From: Pleurocapsales cyanobacterium LEGE 10410 | Lineage (GTDB): Bacteria; Cyanobacteriota; Cyanobacteriia; Cyanobacteriales; Xenococcaceae | Length of the DNA stretch: 41,030 bases | Direction of reading: 5' to 3' | Assembly (NCBI GenBank): GCA_015207195.1 | Contig: JADEXJ010000042.1 | Location: forward strand, 1 to 41,030 | Shown: positions 16,959 to 23,626 of the stretch, piece by piece | How positions within the stretch are numbered: position 1 is the first letter of the stretch | Layout of the letters: each line of letters starts with the position of its first letter | The notes under the pieces: model-generated | The model's input: the letters and a program-made list of their open reading frames with translations, nothing else | The model's database searches: none | Told to the model about the DNA's origin: nothing | Translations under genes and position numbers: made by a program

Positions 16959-18380
16959 ATGAAATTAATCAGCGATCGCTATTCCATCCTTAACAAATTA
17001 GGACAGGGTGGAAGTGGTATTACTTATGCAGCAGTAGACAAAAAAACTGGCGAACAAGTTGCGATTAAGGCTTTATCTCTGACTGGGTTAGATGATTGGA
17101 AAAAGATCGAATTATTTGAACGGGAAGCCAAAATCTTACAACAATTAAATCATCCTGCTATTCCTAAATATATTGATTACTTTCAAGTTGAAACAGCCAG
17201 TGAGGTTTATTTTTATATCGTACAAGAATTAGCTCCTGGTCAATCTTTAGCGCATCTAATTAGTCAAGGTTGGCAACCAGACGAGCAAACAGTCAAAGAT
17301 CTTGCCCAACGAGTATTAGAAATATTAGTTTATTTACAGCAGCTAACCCCACCAGTAATTCATCGAGACATTAAACCAAACAATATTATTTATCAACCCG
17401 ATACGGGTAAACTATTTTTAGTTGATTTCGGTGCAGTACAGGATACTTATCACCATACGGTTATGGGTAGTACTGTAGTTGGGACTTATGGTTATATGTC
17501 CCCCGAACAGTTTCGCGGAGGCGCAACACTATCTACCGATTTGTATGGCTTGGGAAGTACTTTATTATTTTTATTAACTGGTAAGTCTCCTGCGGAATTA
17601 CCCCAAAAAAAGCTAAAAATTAAGTTTAGAAATACAGTGCAGATCGAACCCAGCTTTGCCAACTGGATAGATAAATTAATCGAACCAAATGTAAAGCAGC
17701 GTTTTCCTAAAGCTGAAGCAGCACTATTAGTATTACAGGAAAAGAAATCTCTTAAAGATTTTCATTATGAGCTTATAGTCAAGCCACGGTATAGTTCAAT
17801 AAAGATCGGTCAAATAGACGAACAATTGATTATCGATATTCCTCCGCCATACCAAAGAAAGCGAGTTAATTCCGTGTTCTATTTTTGGGCGGGATGGGGA
17901 GTTCTATCAATGTTAAACAGGCTGGCAATTCTAGTATCTGTTTTTTGGCTAGGTAAGATTTATCTAATTATCTGGTTTGCCAATATATTTTTAACTACAA
18001 AAAAGGATTCTGGTTACAAGTTGTTTGAGTATTTGTTGTTATTGTTGTTTGTTTTGGCGATCGCTTCAGGAAATATTTTGTCTATTCCCTCTTTTTCACT
18101 AGCTTTGATAGCGATAGATTTTGTCTTAGAATTATTTTTTAAGCATAATTTTATTCAGCAGTTGCTATTTACAACTCAGATTCTCTTTGAGGGCGATCGC
18201 CTTACCGTTGCTAAAAAAGTTATCCAACACTGGCATCAAGAATCTTTCAGGTATAAAGCTGTAAAAATATCTTTACCAAAGGTTTTTTTGACTAGTCAAG
18301 AAACAGCCTGGCTACAAGCAGAAATAGAAGAGTTTCGCGCTTCACTGTCTAACCATTGTCTACAATCTGAAAAATTATAA
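16959..18380 (+). CDS. Ser/Thr protein kinase with C-terminal membrane domain
   Basis: The 473-aa protein has a kinase domain at about residues 7-250: GQGGSG loop at 15-20, K37, H135-R136-D137 and D156-F157-G158. The domain is closely similar to that of the preceding kinase; the segments DWK.IELF.REA.IL..L.HPAIPKYIDYF and GSTVVGTYGYMSPEQFRG recur, which points to tandem duplication. The C-terminal part differs completely: a beta-like segment (HYELIVKPRYSSI) around residue 270, then about four hydrophobic helices (about 305-395) and a soluble tail. It starts at the base after the previous stop, which implies translational coupling. The two kinases may receive different signals and act on shared targets; that is inference. 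Confidence 0.93.
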   Translation: MKLISDRYSILNKLGQGGSGITYAAVDKKTGEQVAIKALSLTGLDDWKKIELFEREAKILQQLNHPAIPKYIDYFQVETASEVYFYIVQELAPGQSLAHLISQGWQPDEQTVKDLAQRVLEILVYLQQLTPPVIHRDIKPNNIIYQPDTGKLFLVDFGAVQDTYHHTVMGSTVVGTYGYMSPEQFRGGATLSTDLYGLGSTLLFLLTGKSPAELPQKKLKIKFRNTVQIEPSFANWIDKLIEPNVKQRFPKAEAALLVLQEKKSLKDFHYELIVKPRYSSIKIGQIDEQLIIDIPPPYQRKRVNSVFYFWAGWGVLSMLNRLAILVSVFWLGKIYLIIWFANIFLTTKKDSGYKLFEYLLLLLFVLAIASGNILSIPSFSLALIAIDFVLELFFKHNFIQQLLFTTQILFEGDRLTVAKKVIQHWHQESFRYKAVKISLPKVFLTSQETAWLQAEIEEFRASLSNHCLQSEKL

Positions 18381-18389
18381 ATCTTTAGA

Positions 18390-18516
18390 TAAGTAGGTAG
18401 GCACAATAATTTATAACACCCAAACATCTTGTTTCTTCCCTATCTCCCTAACTCCCCAACTCCCTATCTCCCCAAGCCAACTAATTATCTTCTATTTAAT
18501 TACCCCCACCTACTTA
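18390..18516. repeat. MITE-like dispersed element with terminal inverted repeats
   Basis: The left end TAAGTAGGTAGGCACAATAA and the right end AATTACCCCCACCTACTTA are imperfect inverted repeats with a perfect 9-bp outer part (TAAGTAGGT). Between them lies a CTCCC-rich tract (18431-18474). The left-end 17-mer recurs exactly, inverted, at 31265-31281. The right-end 15-mer recurs exactly, inverted, at 26942-26956. No coding capacity. It resembles a non-autonomous mobile or palindromic repeat; mobility is inferred. Confidence 0.5.
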
Positions 18517-18802
18517 GAAGCGATCGCAGCTAAGGTCAAATTGAGATCTATTTGATCGTCAATATATTCAATAATCAGCCCTTTGGGGGGATTTCCCGAA
18601 CCAGATCGCTAATTTTCAAAGTCGGGCAATCAAACGGATTTAAGATCACAAGTTTACACAGATGCCATAGTTGTTGTGCAACTATCGCCAAGAGAACCTT
18701 AACAACAAACTGATAAATAGCTAATAAAATTAATATTGTAAAACAAAAGAATCTTACGACTGATGATAGAGGGTTTAAAAAATATATTTCGTTACATTGA
18801 AG
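18510..18802 (-). pseudogene. Possible frameshifted gene remnant, unknown family
   Basis: On the minus strand one frame is open from 18802 to a TGA at 18575-18577 (76 codons). It is hydrophobic first, then reads LVILNPFDCPTLKISDLVRE. At the six-G run 18585-18590 the neighbouring frame continues in protein-like fashion (PKGLIIEYIDDQIDLNLTLA) to a TAG at 18510-18512. That stop comes from the end of the repeat element. There is no ATG or GTG at a sensible N-terminus, and the frame overlaps the hli upstream region. A single-base indel in a truncated gene would explain this. I do not recognise the protein, and it could still be chance. Confidence 0.3.
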
Positions 18803-18809
18803 TTAATTA
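18791..18809 (+). promoter_or_regulatory. HLR1-like site (candidate RpaB binding) upstream of hli
   Basis: GTTACATT, then GAA, then GTTAATTA form two direct half-sites. The first matches the HLR1 half-site (G/T)TTACA(T/A)(T/A) exactly; the second matches 6 of 8, and the spacer is 3 instead of 2. RpaB/HLR1 controls high-light genes, including hli genes, in cyanobacteria. A possible -10 element (CTATAC, 18822-18827) lies downstream. The match is suggestive, not proven. Confidence 0.4.
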
Positions 18810-18885
18810 ATGCAAAGCTCACTATACCCAAGGGTCATAGTGCTGCTCGAAACAAACTTAGAGAAATTATACGAGGTTTATCAAA

Positions 18886-19041
18886 ATGCAAACTCCAGTT
18901 CAAACTCCAGAACCAAAATTAGGATTCACTAGATTCGCTGAACTGTGGAACGGTCGTCTAGCCATGATTGGCTTTGTATCGGCTATACTTGTAGAAATGG
19001 CTACTGGTCAAGGTATTTTGGGGCAATTAGGTATCATGTAG
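18886..19041 (+). CDS. hli: High-light-inducible protein (HLIP, one-helix CAB-like)
   Basis: The 51-aa protein contains the chlorophyll-binding signature [17 protein letters not shown] (about residues 18-34). The E..NGR..M pattern in the single transmembrane helix is diagnostic of HLIPs/SCPs. HLIPs bind chlorophyll and carotenoid in the thylakoid membrane and quench excess energy, often associated with photosystem II or chlorophyll synthase. The N-terminus ([18 protein letters not shown]) is the usual short stromal extension. A GAGG ribosome site lies about 11 bp before the ATG. An HLR1-like site upstream and a hairpin terminator downstream suggest a single-gene, high-light-regulated transcript. 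It lies 209 bp before the cytochrome b6-like gene. Confidence 0.93.
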   Translation: MQTPVQTPEPKLGFTRFAELWNGRLAMIGFVSAILVEMATGQGILGQLGIM

Positions 19042-19110
19042 TAGTCTAGCTAGATTATCGATCTAATTACTCCACAATTTGAATCGATGTTTTTTCAGCG
19101 ACTGTAAAAT

Positions 19111-19164
19111 ATAAGAGAGAGTAGGTTGTTGGATAATTAATCCTGCCGAAATCTCTTATTTTTT
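19111..19164 (+). terminator. Terminator after hli
   Basis: ATAAGAGA (19111-19118) pairs perfectly with TCTCTTAT (19152-19159), and an inner GGAT/ATCC stem sits in the loop. A T-rich tail (TTTTT, 19160-19164) follows. It is 70 bp past the hli stop. Confidence 0.55.
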
Positions 19165-19250
19165 ATCAATAGCACTTCATCATCTTCCTAAATTATCCAG
19201 TCTTTAATTAATGAGAATGTGGTACTGCTTCCCTCACACCACGACTAACA

Positions 19251-19922
19251 ATGAATTTTCAACCAAATTTTGTTTTACGGCGAACGGCAACTATCCTATC
19301 AGTAGCAACAATAACCTTGGCATTTATAGCAGCTATATCGGGTATCTTAATTGGATTTAATTACGAACCCACAGCGGGTAATGCCTATCGATCTTTAGCG
19401 AAAATTATCAACGAGATTCCTAATGGCGGTTTTATTTATAGCCTACACAATTTAGCGGGTAACGGAATTATTGTGGTGGCTTTGATTCAGCTCGTGGTTA
19501 TGTTTTTGGGCAGACAGTTTAGAAGTAGCTGGTTAACTGCCTGGATTAGTGGGATCTTGCTAACGCTATCGACCATTGGTTTGGGTTGGACGGCAATGAT
19601 TCTTGGCTGGAATCAGTTGGGCTATTGGCGTTTGAAAGTAGAATTGGGAACGATCGCCTCTATTCCATTAATCGGAGAAACCGTTGCTAATGTTCTCACG
19701 GGTGGAGGAGGAATCAATACCACAACTATTATACGTTTTTATACAATTCATAGTTATGTTCTTTCCCTGGCTGCGATCGCCTTTGCCATAATTCATTTGG
19801 TAGCTTTAATAATTCAAGAACAAGAATCAAAATTATCTGTTCGACAGTTGGAAAAACTAATTGCAACTATAAAACTCGAAAAACAAACAACAGCAGCAGA
19901 AAATGCCCCCAGTAATATTTAG
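19251..19922 (+). CDS. Stand-alone cytochrome b6-like protein with one heme ligand replaced
   Basis: The 223-aa membrane protein aligns along its length with cytochrome b6. NYEPTAGNAYRSL corresponds to the YYKPTVTEAY region, IYSLHNLAGN to the helix-B histidine, LGWNQLGYWRLKV to the GYSLPWDQIGYW loop, and RFYTIHSYVL to the helix-D histidine. Heme-ligand positions are H66, H167 and H182, but the fourth (14 residues after H66) is Q80 instead of His. By analogy with b6 this breaks the pair (H100/H202 in b6) that binds the stromal-side heme bn. The cysteine that binds heme cn in b6 is also absent. There is no petD neighbour, so it is not the cytochrome b6f subunit itself. It overlaps crtW by 20 bp, suggesting coupled expression. 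Confidence 0.85.
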   Translation: MNFQPNFVLRRTATILSVATITLAFIAAISGILIGFNYEPTAGNAYRSLAKIINEIPNGGFIYSLHNLAGNGIIVVALIQLVVMFLGRQFRSSWLTAWISGILLTLSTIGLGWTAMILGWNQLGYWRLKVELGTIASIPLIGETVANVLTGGGGINTTTIIRFYTIHSYVLSLAAIAFAIIHLVALIIQEQESKLSVRQLEKLIATIKLEKQTTAAENAPSNI

Positions 19923-20673
19923 TCAATCTATGTCCGATGAGACTGCGGTAAATTTAGCCAATCCAGATAGTTCCTTAGTTAGTTTGACTATAGCTATTAC
20001 AATTCTATTTCTTTGGTTTGCCAGCCTGATATTTTTTTTGAGGCTAGATCTTTCCAATCTTTCCTTGATTCTAATAATTTTGGGAATGTGGCTAAGGTCT
20101 TTTCTACATACGGGAATATTTATTATCATTCATGAATCCATACATGGAGTTGTGGCACAAAACCAAAGAGTTAATGATTTTATGGGCTATCTAGCTTCAT
20201 TTTTGTATGCCCTGTTGCCCTATAAAACCCTCACCAAAAATCATAGACAACATCATCGCTGTCCCGCCACTACCGAAGATCCCGACTTTTATCCAGCAGA
20301 TCCCAACAACTTTTTTCTCTGGTATGGCAGCTTTATGAAAGACTACCAGAAGGGGATGCAGTTCTGGATTTTGTTTTGGGGGATGACGGTTTTTTTCTGG
20401 ATTTTTATCTTCCTGCATATTGCGATCGCCAATATATTTTTGTTTTGGGTAATTCCCATTGTGATTAGTTCTTTGCAACTATTTACCTTTGGGATATTTC
20501 TGCCCCATCGTCACCGAAAAGAAGGTTATCGCGATCGCCATCGCGCCAAAAGCAATGACTATCCCGTGTTTTTATCTTTTATTACCTGTTATCACTTTGG
20601 CTACCATTGGGAACACCATCAATATCCTCACCTGCCATGGTACAGACTACCCCTAGCTCGCCAAAAAGCCTAA
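19903..20673 (+). CDS. crtW: Beta-carotene ketolase, CrtW type
   Basis: This membrane di-iron oxygenase adds 4-keto groups to beta-carotene rings, giving echinenone and canthaxanthin. At 256 aa it has CrtW length. The histidine boxes are HESIHG (HxxxH), NHRQHHR (HxxHH) and YHFGYHWEHHQYPHLPWYRL (HxxHH). CrtW-typical blocks such as SSLQLFTFGIFLPHR and FFLWYGSFMKDY distinguish it from generic fatty acid desaturases. The frame starts at ATG 19903, inside the end of the cytochrome b6-like gene; ATG 19930, eight bases past that gene's stop, is an equally possible start. Ketocarotenoids are the cofactors of orange carotenoid protein, but no ocp gene is in the window. Position next to hli supports a photoprotective role. 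Confidence 0.85.
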   Translation: MPPVIFSQSMSDETAVNLANPDSSLVSLTIAITILFLWFASLIFFLRLDLSNLSLILIILGMWLRSFLHTGIFIIIHESIHGVVAQNQRVNDFMGYLASFLYALLPYKTLTKNHRQHHRCPATTEDPDFYPADPNNFFLWYGSFMKDYQKGMQFWILFWGMTVFFWIFIFLHIAIANIFLFWVIPIVISSLQLFTFGIFLPHRHRKEGYRDRHRAKSNDYPVFLSFITCYHFGYHWEHHQYPHLPWYRLPLARQKA

Positions 20674-20814
20674 AATCAGCCAAAAAACCACATAACTATT
20701 TCTCTGGGAGGATTTTCTCGGCGATCGACCAGAAGGATGATGTTTCTGCTGTTGATTCACGTAACACTGACAGCATAGAACGACACTTATTTAACATAGG
20801 AGTAATAAACAATT

Positions 20815-21390
20815 ATGGCAGCAACATTAGATGCCACCAAAAAAAATGCGATCGCTACCAAGTTAGCAGACATGAAAGCTCTGCAAAACTTAATGATCTC
20901 TAATCAAGAAAAACTCTTAGCAGCAAGCAAAGATAACCAGAAAGTTACGGAAACGCTAACAGATATGTTGGAAGACGATCGCAAAAGTTTGACTGCGATC
21001 AATGAAGCTATTACCGAACTAGAAATGTCTTCTGACCCTAACGATACAGTAACCAATATGATTCAGACTATTGAAGGCGTAATGTCTGAAGATAGCATGA
21101 GTCTATACGAAAAATTTATGCAGCATGAGGGTTTAAAACACCAGTTAACCATGACTGGTTTATTAGTCCACAAAGCAGCTCAAGCAACCGATGGCATTCT
21201 ACAGAAATTAATCGATCCCATCAACAAAGTAAATTTCAAAAATCGCGCCCACCAAGAGCAATTAAAAGGTGCCATCTACTTTTACGGTGTCCGCCAGTTA
21301 GTCGGAGAAGAACCCGAAGCTGGGATTTGGGCAGCAGCAGAAGATGCAGTTGCAGCACTTAAAGGTGCGTTTGGTGGTTTGACTGAATAA
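20815..21390 (+). CDS. Helical protein of unknown function (possibly hemerythrin/ferritin-like)
   Basis: The 191-aa protein is soluble and almost entirely helical. It begins with TLDATKKNAIATKLADMKAL, then MLEDDRKSL, a His/Glu-rich middle (LYEKFMQHEGLKHQ, H104, E105, H109, and LVHKAAQATD, H119) and NRAHQEQLKG (H146, E148). It ends in a glycine-containing tail. The spacing of His, Glu and Asp on the helices would allow a metal site. I recall similar cyanobacterial proteins being loosely annotated as hemerythrin-like, but no strict HHE motif is visible. A good AGGAG ribosome site lies 12 bp before the ATG. It is 141 bp downstream of crtW on the same strand and could belong to the same unit. Confidence 0.75.
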   Translation: MAATLDATKKNAIATKLADMKALQNLMISNQEKLLAASKDNQKVTETLTDMLEDDRKSLTAINEAITELEMSSDPNDTVTNMIQTIEGVMSEDSMSLYEKFMQHEGLKHQLTMTGLLVHKAAQATDGILQKLIDPINKVNFKNRAHQEQLKGAIYFYGVRQLVGEEPEAGIWAAAEDAVAALKGAFGGLTE

Positions 21391-21472
21391 TCTGTCTGAT
21401 TTTTTAGCTCTTTGACCCCTGGGGTAGACATCTGTTTGCTCTAAACCCTCATCAACCGTCATCGTGCAATGC

Positions 21473-22741
21473 CTATGCCACATTGGTAATCTCTAGGGGA
21501 AAGGTTACGGTAAAGATAGAACCCTCTGCTGGTTCGGAAACCAAGCTTATTTCACCCTGAAGTAATTTTACCAATCGCTCGACAATTGCCAAACCCAAGC
21601 CAGTGCTGTCGGGAGAATAATCGTCAACTGCGCCCGCTCGATAGTAAGGTTTAAAAATTTGAGCTTTAAGTTCTGGAGCGATGCCGATGCCCGTGTCGGA
21701 AAAAGCAATATACCACTGCCGATCGTCGGTCATCAAACAGGTTATTTTCACAAGTCCCGATTCAGTATAGCGAATAGCATTGCTCGTTAGGTTAGTAATA
21801 ATTTGCCGTAATTTTAAGGGATCGCTTAGCACCTGTTCGGGAGCGCGATCGCAATCAACAATTAATTCTAGGTTTTTTTGCTCGGCAGAGGGTTCTAAAG
21901 CCTCTACTACCAAGGTAATAAGCGATCGCACGTCTGTAGGTTCTAAATTCAACGGCATTTTTCCCGCTTCGTAACGAGAGATTTCTAAAACGTCGTTGAT
22001 CAGGCGTAGTAGTTGTTTGCTGTTGGTAATTACTTTTTCAGTACACTGTAGACTAAGGGATGTCTCCGAGTCCCTAGTAAGTTTTTGCTGTTGCTGCAAT
22101 AGTAAGTTGGAAAAACCCATGATGGAATTGAGAGGAGATTTTAGTTCGTGTGCCAAATAAGAAACATCTTCTCTTTGTGATTCTACTAAGCGCGTCAGTT
22201 CTTGGTTAGTGAGCAATAGCTGTCCTCTTACCCGCTCTAGTTCTTCCAGGCGCGTTGCAAGATAGCTTTCTAAAGATAGAGAAATGACTCGATCTATTAC
22301 TGAATCAATTAGTTCTATCGATTGCAGTATTTCATCTGGCGAGCTAGCTATCAAATCTGATTTTAAAACTGTAAAGATAACCTTACGCAACAAACCATAT
22401 TCTCGAACCATTTCTGCAACGTCATAGTCCTGTTCGGCTCGCACAACCCCATGTTCAAAGCTATAATTTTCTAGCTTCTGCTGCTGATTGTTTATAGACT
22501 GGGAAAGCAGTGTAGCCAGAGCTTCAATCACCAACGGAATGCTATTGCGTACCGACTCATATTCAAGTTGTTTAGAACTTTCAATATCTACATCTTCACG
22601 AATTGCCTCAATCCAACTTTGAGCTATGGTTTTGGTTTTCGCCAATAGAATTCTACCAAGATCTTTACTCACAGATAATTGCCAATCGCTTACGCTTATT
22701 ATATTAATTAGTACGTTAATATTTCTACCGATGGATGTCAA
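21473..22741 (-). CDS. Sensor histidine kinase with RsbRD-like N-terminal domain
   Basis: The 422-aa protein (from TTG 22741) has no membrane segment. The N-terminal 160 residues are helical, with WIEAIRED and HGVVRAEQDYDVAEMVREY, resembling the RsbR N-terminal globin-like sensor fold. HisKA follows with the phospho-acceptor H198 in YLAHELKSPLNSIMGF, then the ATPase domain (NLTSNAIRYTE, DTGIGIAP, STGLGLAIVERL). It should autophosphorylate and pass phosphate to an unlinked regulator. The TTG start is 15 bp after the MscS stop; a GTG at 22672 (24th codon) is an alternative start, because TTGACA at 22741-22736 also resembles a -35 box. It is the last gene of a three-gene minus-strand unit. Confidence 0.9.
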   Translation of the reverse strand: MTSIGRNINVLINIISVSDWQLSVSKDLGRILLAKTKTIAQSWIEAIREDVDIESSKQLEYESVRNSIPLVIEALATLLSQSINNQQQKLENYSFEHGVVRAEQDYDVAEMVREYGLLRKVIFTVLKSDLIASSPDEILQSIELIDSVIDRVISLSLESYLATRLEELERVRGQLLLTNQELTRLVESQREDVSYLAHELKSPLNSIMGFSNLLLQQQQKLTRDSETSLSLQCTEKVITNSKQLLRLINDVLEISRYEAGKMPLNLEPTDVRSLITLVVEALEPSAEQKNLELIVDCDRAPEQVLSDPLKLRQIITNLTSNAIRYTESGLVKITCLMTDDRQWYIAFSDTGIGIAPELKAQIFKPYYRAGAVDDYSPDSTGLGLAIVERLVKLLQGEISLVSEPAEGSIFTVTFPLEITNVA

Positions 22742-22756
22742 CTACTGAAAGCCAAA

Positions 22757-23626
22757 CTACTTCTTGGGTTCTGGTTCGAGACCGAGTAGGCGAGGATAAG
22801 CCAAATGATATTTAGCAAAAGCAAGTTTAGCTTTGTTGGTCAAGTCGGTTTGATAGATAAACTCGTCACGGGCATCTAGAGGATAGGATTTGAGCTTGAA
22901 ATGAGTTCCATAGGGGGTTTCTGCCATAACTACTACAATTGGCAGTTCTAATTGAGTATACCTACTGGTGTGGGCTGCTCGATATAGGATCTTTGTCACC
23001 AATTCCGTATCTACTTCGTGAGCAAAATAAAATTCCGTTACCACCTGGGCTTCTAGCTCTCCTGTATTAGCGTTGGAGATTGCTTCAGTCCAAATTTTGT
23101 TATGGGGAACGGTAACTAAATTATCAGTGGGAGTTTTAATCTGAATTCCTCGTAGTCCATAGCTAACTACCTCACCATAATCATCGCCAATTTTTACGCG
23201 ATCGCCCACCCGATAAGAACCTTCAAAAATCCCGATAAATCCCGCCACAATCGAACTAGCATAATCCTTAAAAGCAAAGCCCAAAGCCACCGCGATCGCC
23301 CCCGTAACGGCGAGTATGTTTTCTCGCGATAAATTGAGAAACAAATTCATCAAAGTTACCACGGTGGTGGTCAAAACTATCGTGCGGAGAAAAGGCAAGA
23401 TTTGCTTGACCTGCAATCGCCATTCCCTAGCGATTCTCTCGGAAATCAGTTCGACCAACCAGTCAATCAACTTCAACGTTACATAACAAAGTAATAAAAC
23501 TATCAATGCCTGAGTAACTTTTAAAGTAGTAATTCTCGTCAGAATTTCTCTCGTTCCCGCAGCAGTTTTCTCAACCGCATCACCAGCAGATTGAGCTAAG
23601 ACGAAGAACTGAAAATGTATATTCAT
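22757..23626 (-). CDS. MscS-family mechanosensitive channel
   Basis: The 289-aa protein has an N-terminal hydrophobic segment (about residues 37-58), a second (about 78-98) and the pore-lining helix NILAVTGAIAVALGFAFKDY (about 103-122). The MscS beta domain follows (EGSYRVGDRVKIGDDYGEVV, then TVPHNKIW). MscS channels open on membrane tension and release ions under hypo-osmotic shock. Its ATG overlaps the stop codon of the upstream gene (TAATG), so the two are translationally coupled. Family assignment is clear. Coupling to a winged-helix protein and a histidine kinase suggests a regulatory rather than purely safety-valve role, which is inference. Confidence 0.93.
   Translation of the reverse strand: MNIHFQFFVLAQSAGDAVEKTAAGTREILTRITTLKVTQALIVLLLCYVTLKLIDWLVELISERIAREWRLQVKQILPFLRTIVLTTTVVTLMNLFLNLSRENILAVTGAIAVALGFAFKDYASSIVAGFIGIFEGSYRVGDRVKIGDDYGEVVSYGLRGIQIKTPTDNLVTVPHNKIWTEAISNANTGELEAQVVTEFYFAHEVDTELVTKILYRAAHTSRYTQLELPIVVVMAETPYGTHFKLKSYPLDARDEFIYQTDLTNKAKLAFAKYHLAYPRLLGLEPEPKK

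Larger units (their letters stand above)
18381..18885. other. Intergenic region with repeat element, broken frame and hli promoter
   Basis: The 505-bp gap holds a 127-bp element bounded by imperfect inverted repeats (18390-18516), a possible minus-strand frameshifted gene remnant (18510-18802), and an HLR1-like site with a promoter for hli. No tRNA was seen. Confidence 0.6.

Noticed and set aside
18431-18474. CRISPR-like array
   Set aside because: The CTCCC units are only 7-10 nt and contiguous, with no spacers; it is a simple repeat tract.
19251-19922. petB of the cytochrome b6f complex
   Set aside because: One heme-ligand histidine and the heme cn cysteine are missing, and there is no petD neighbour.
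19903-20673. Generic fatty acid desaturase
   Set aside because: The histidine boxes are shared, but SSLQLFTFGIFLPHR and the YHFGYHWEHH end are specific to CrtW-type ketolases.
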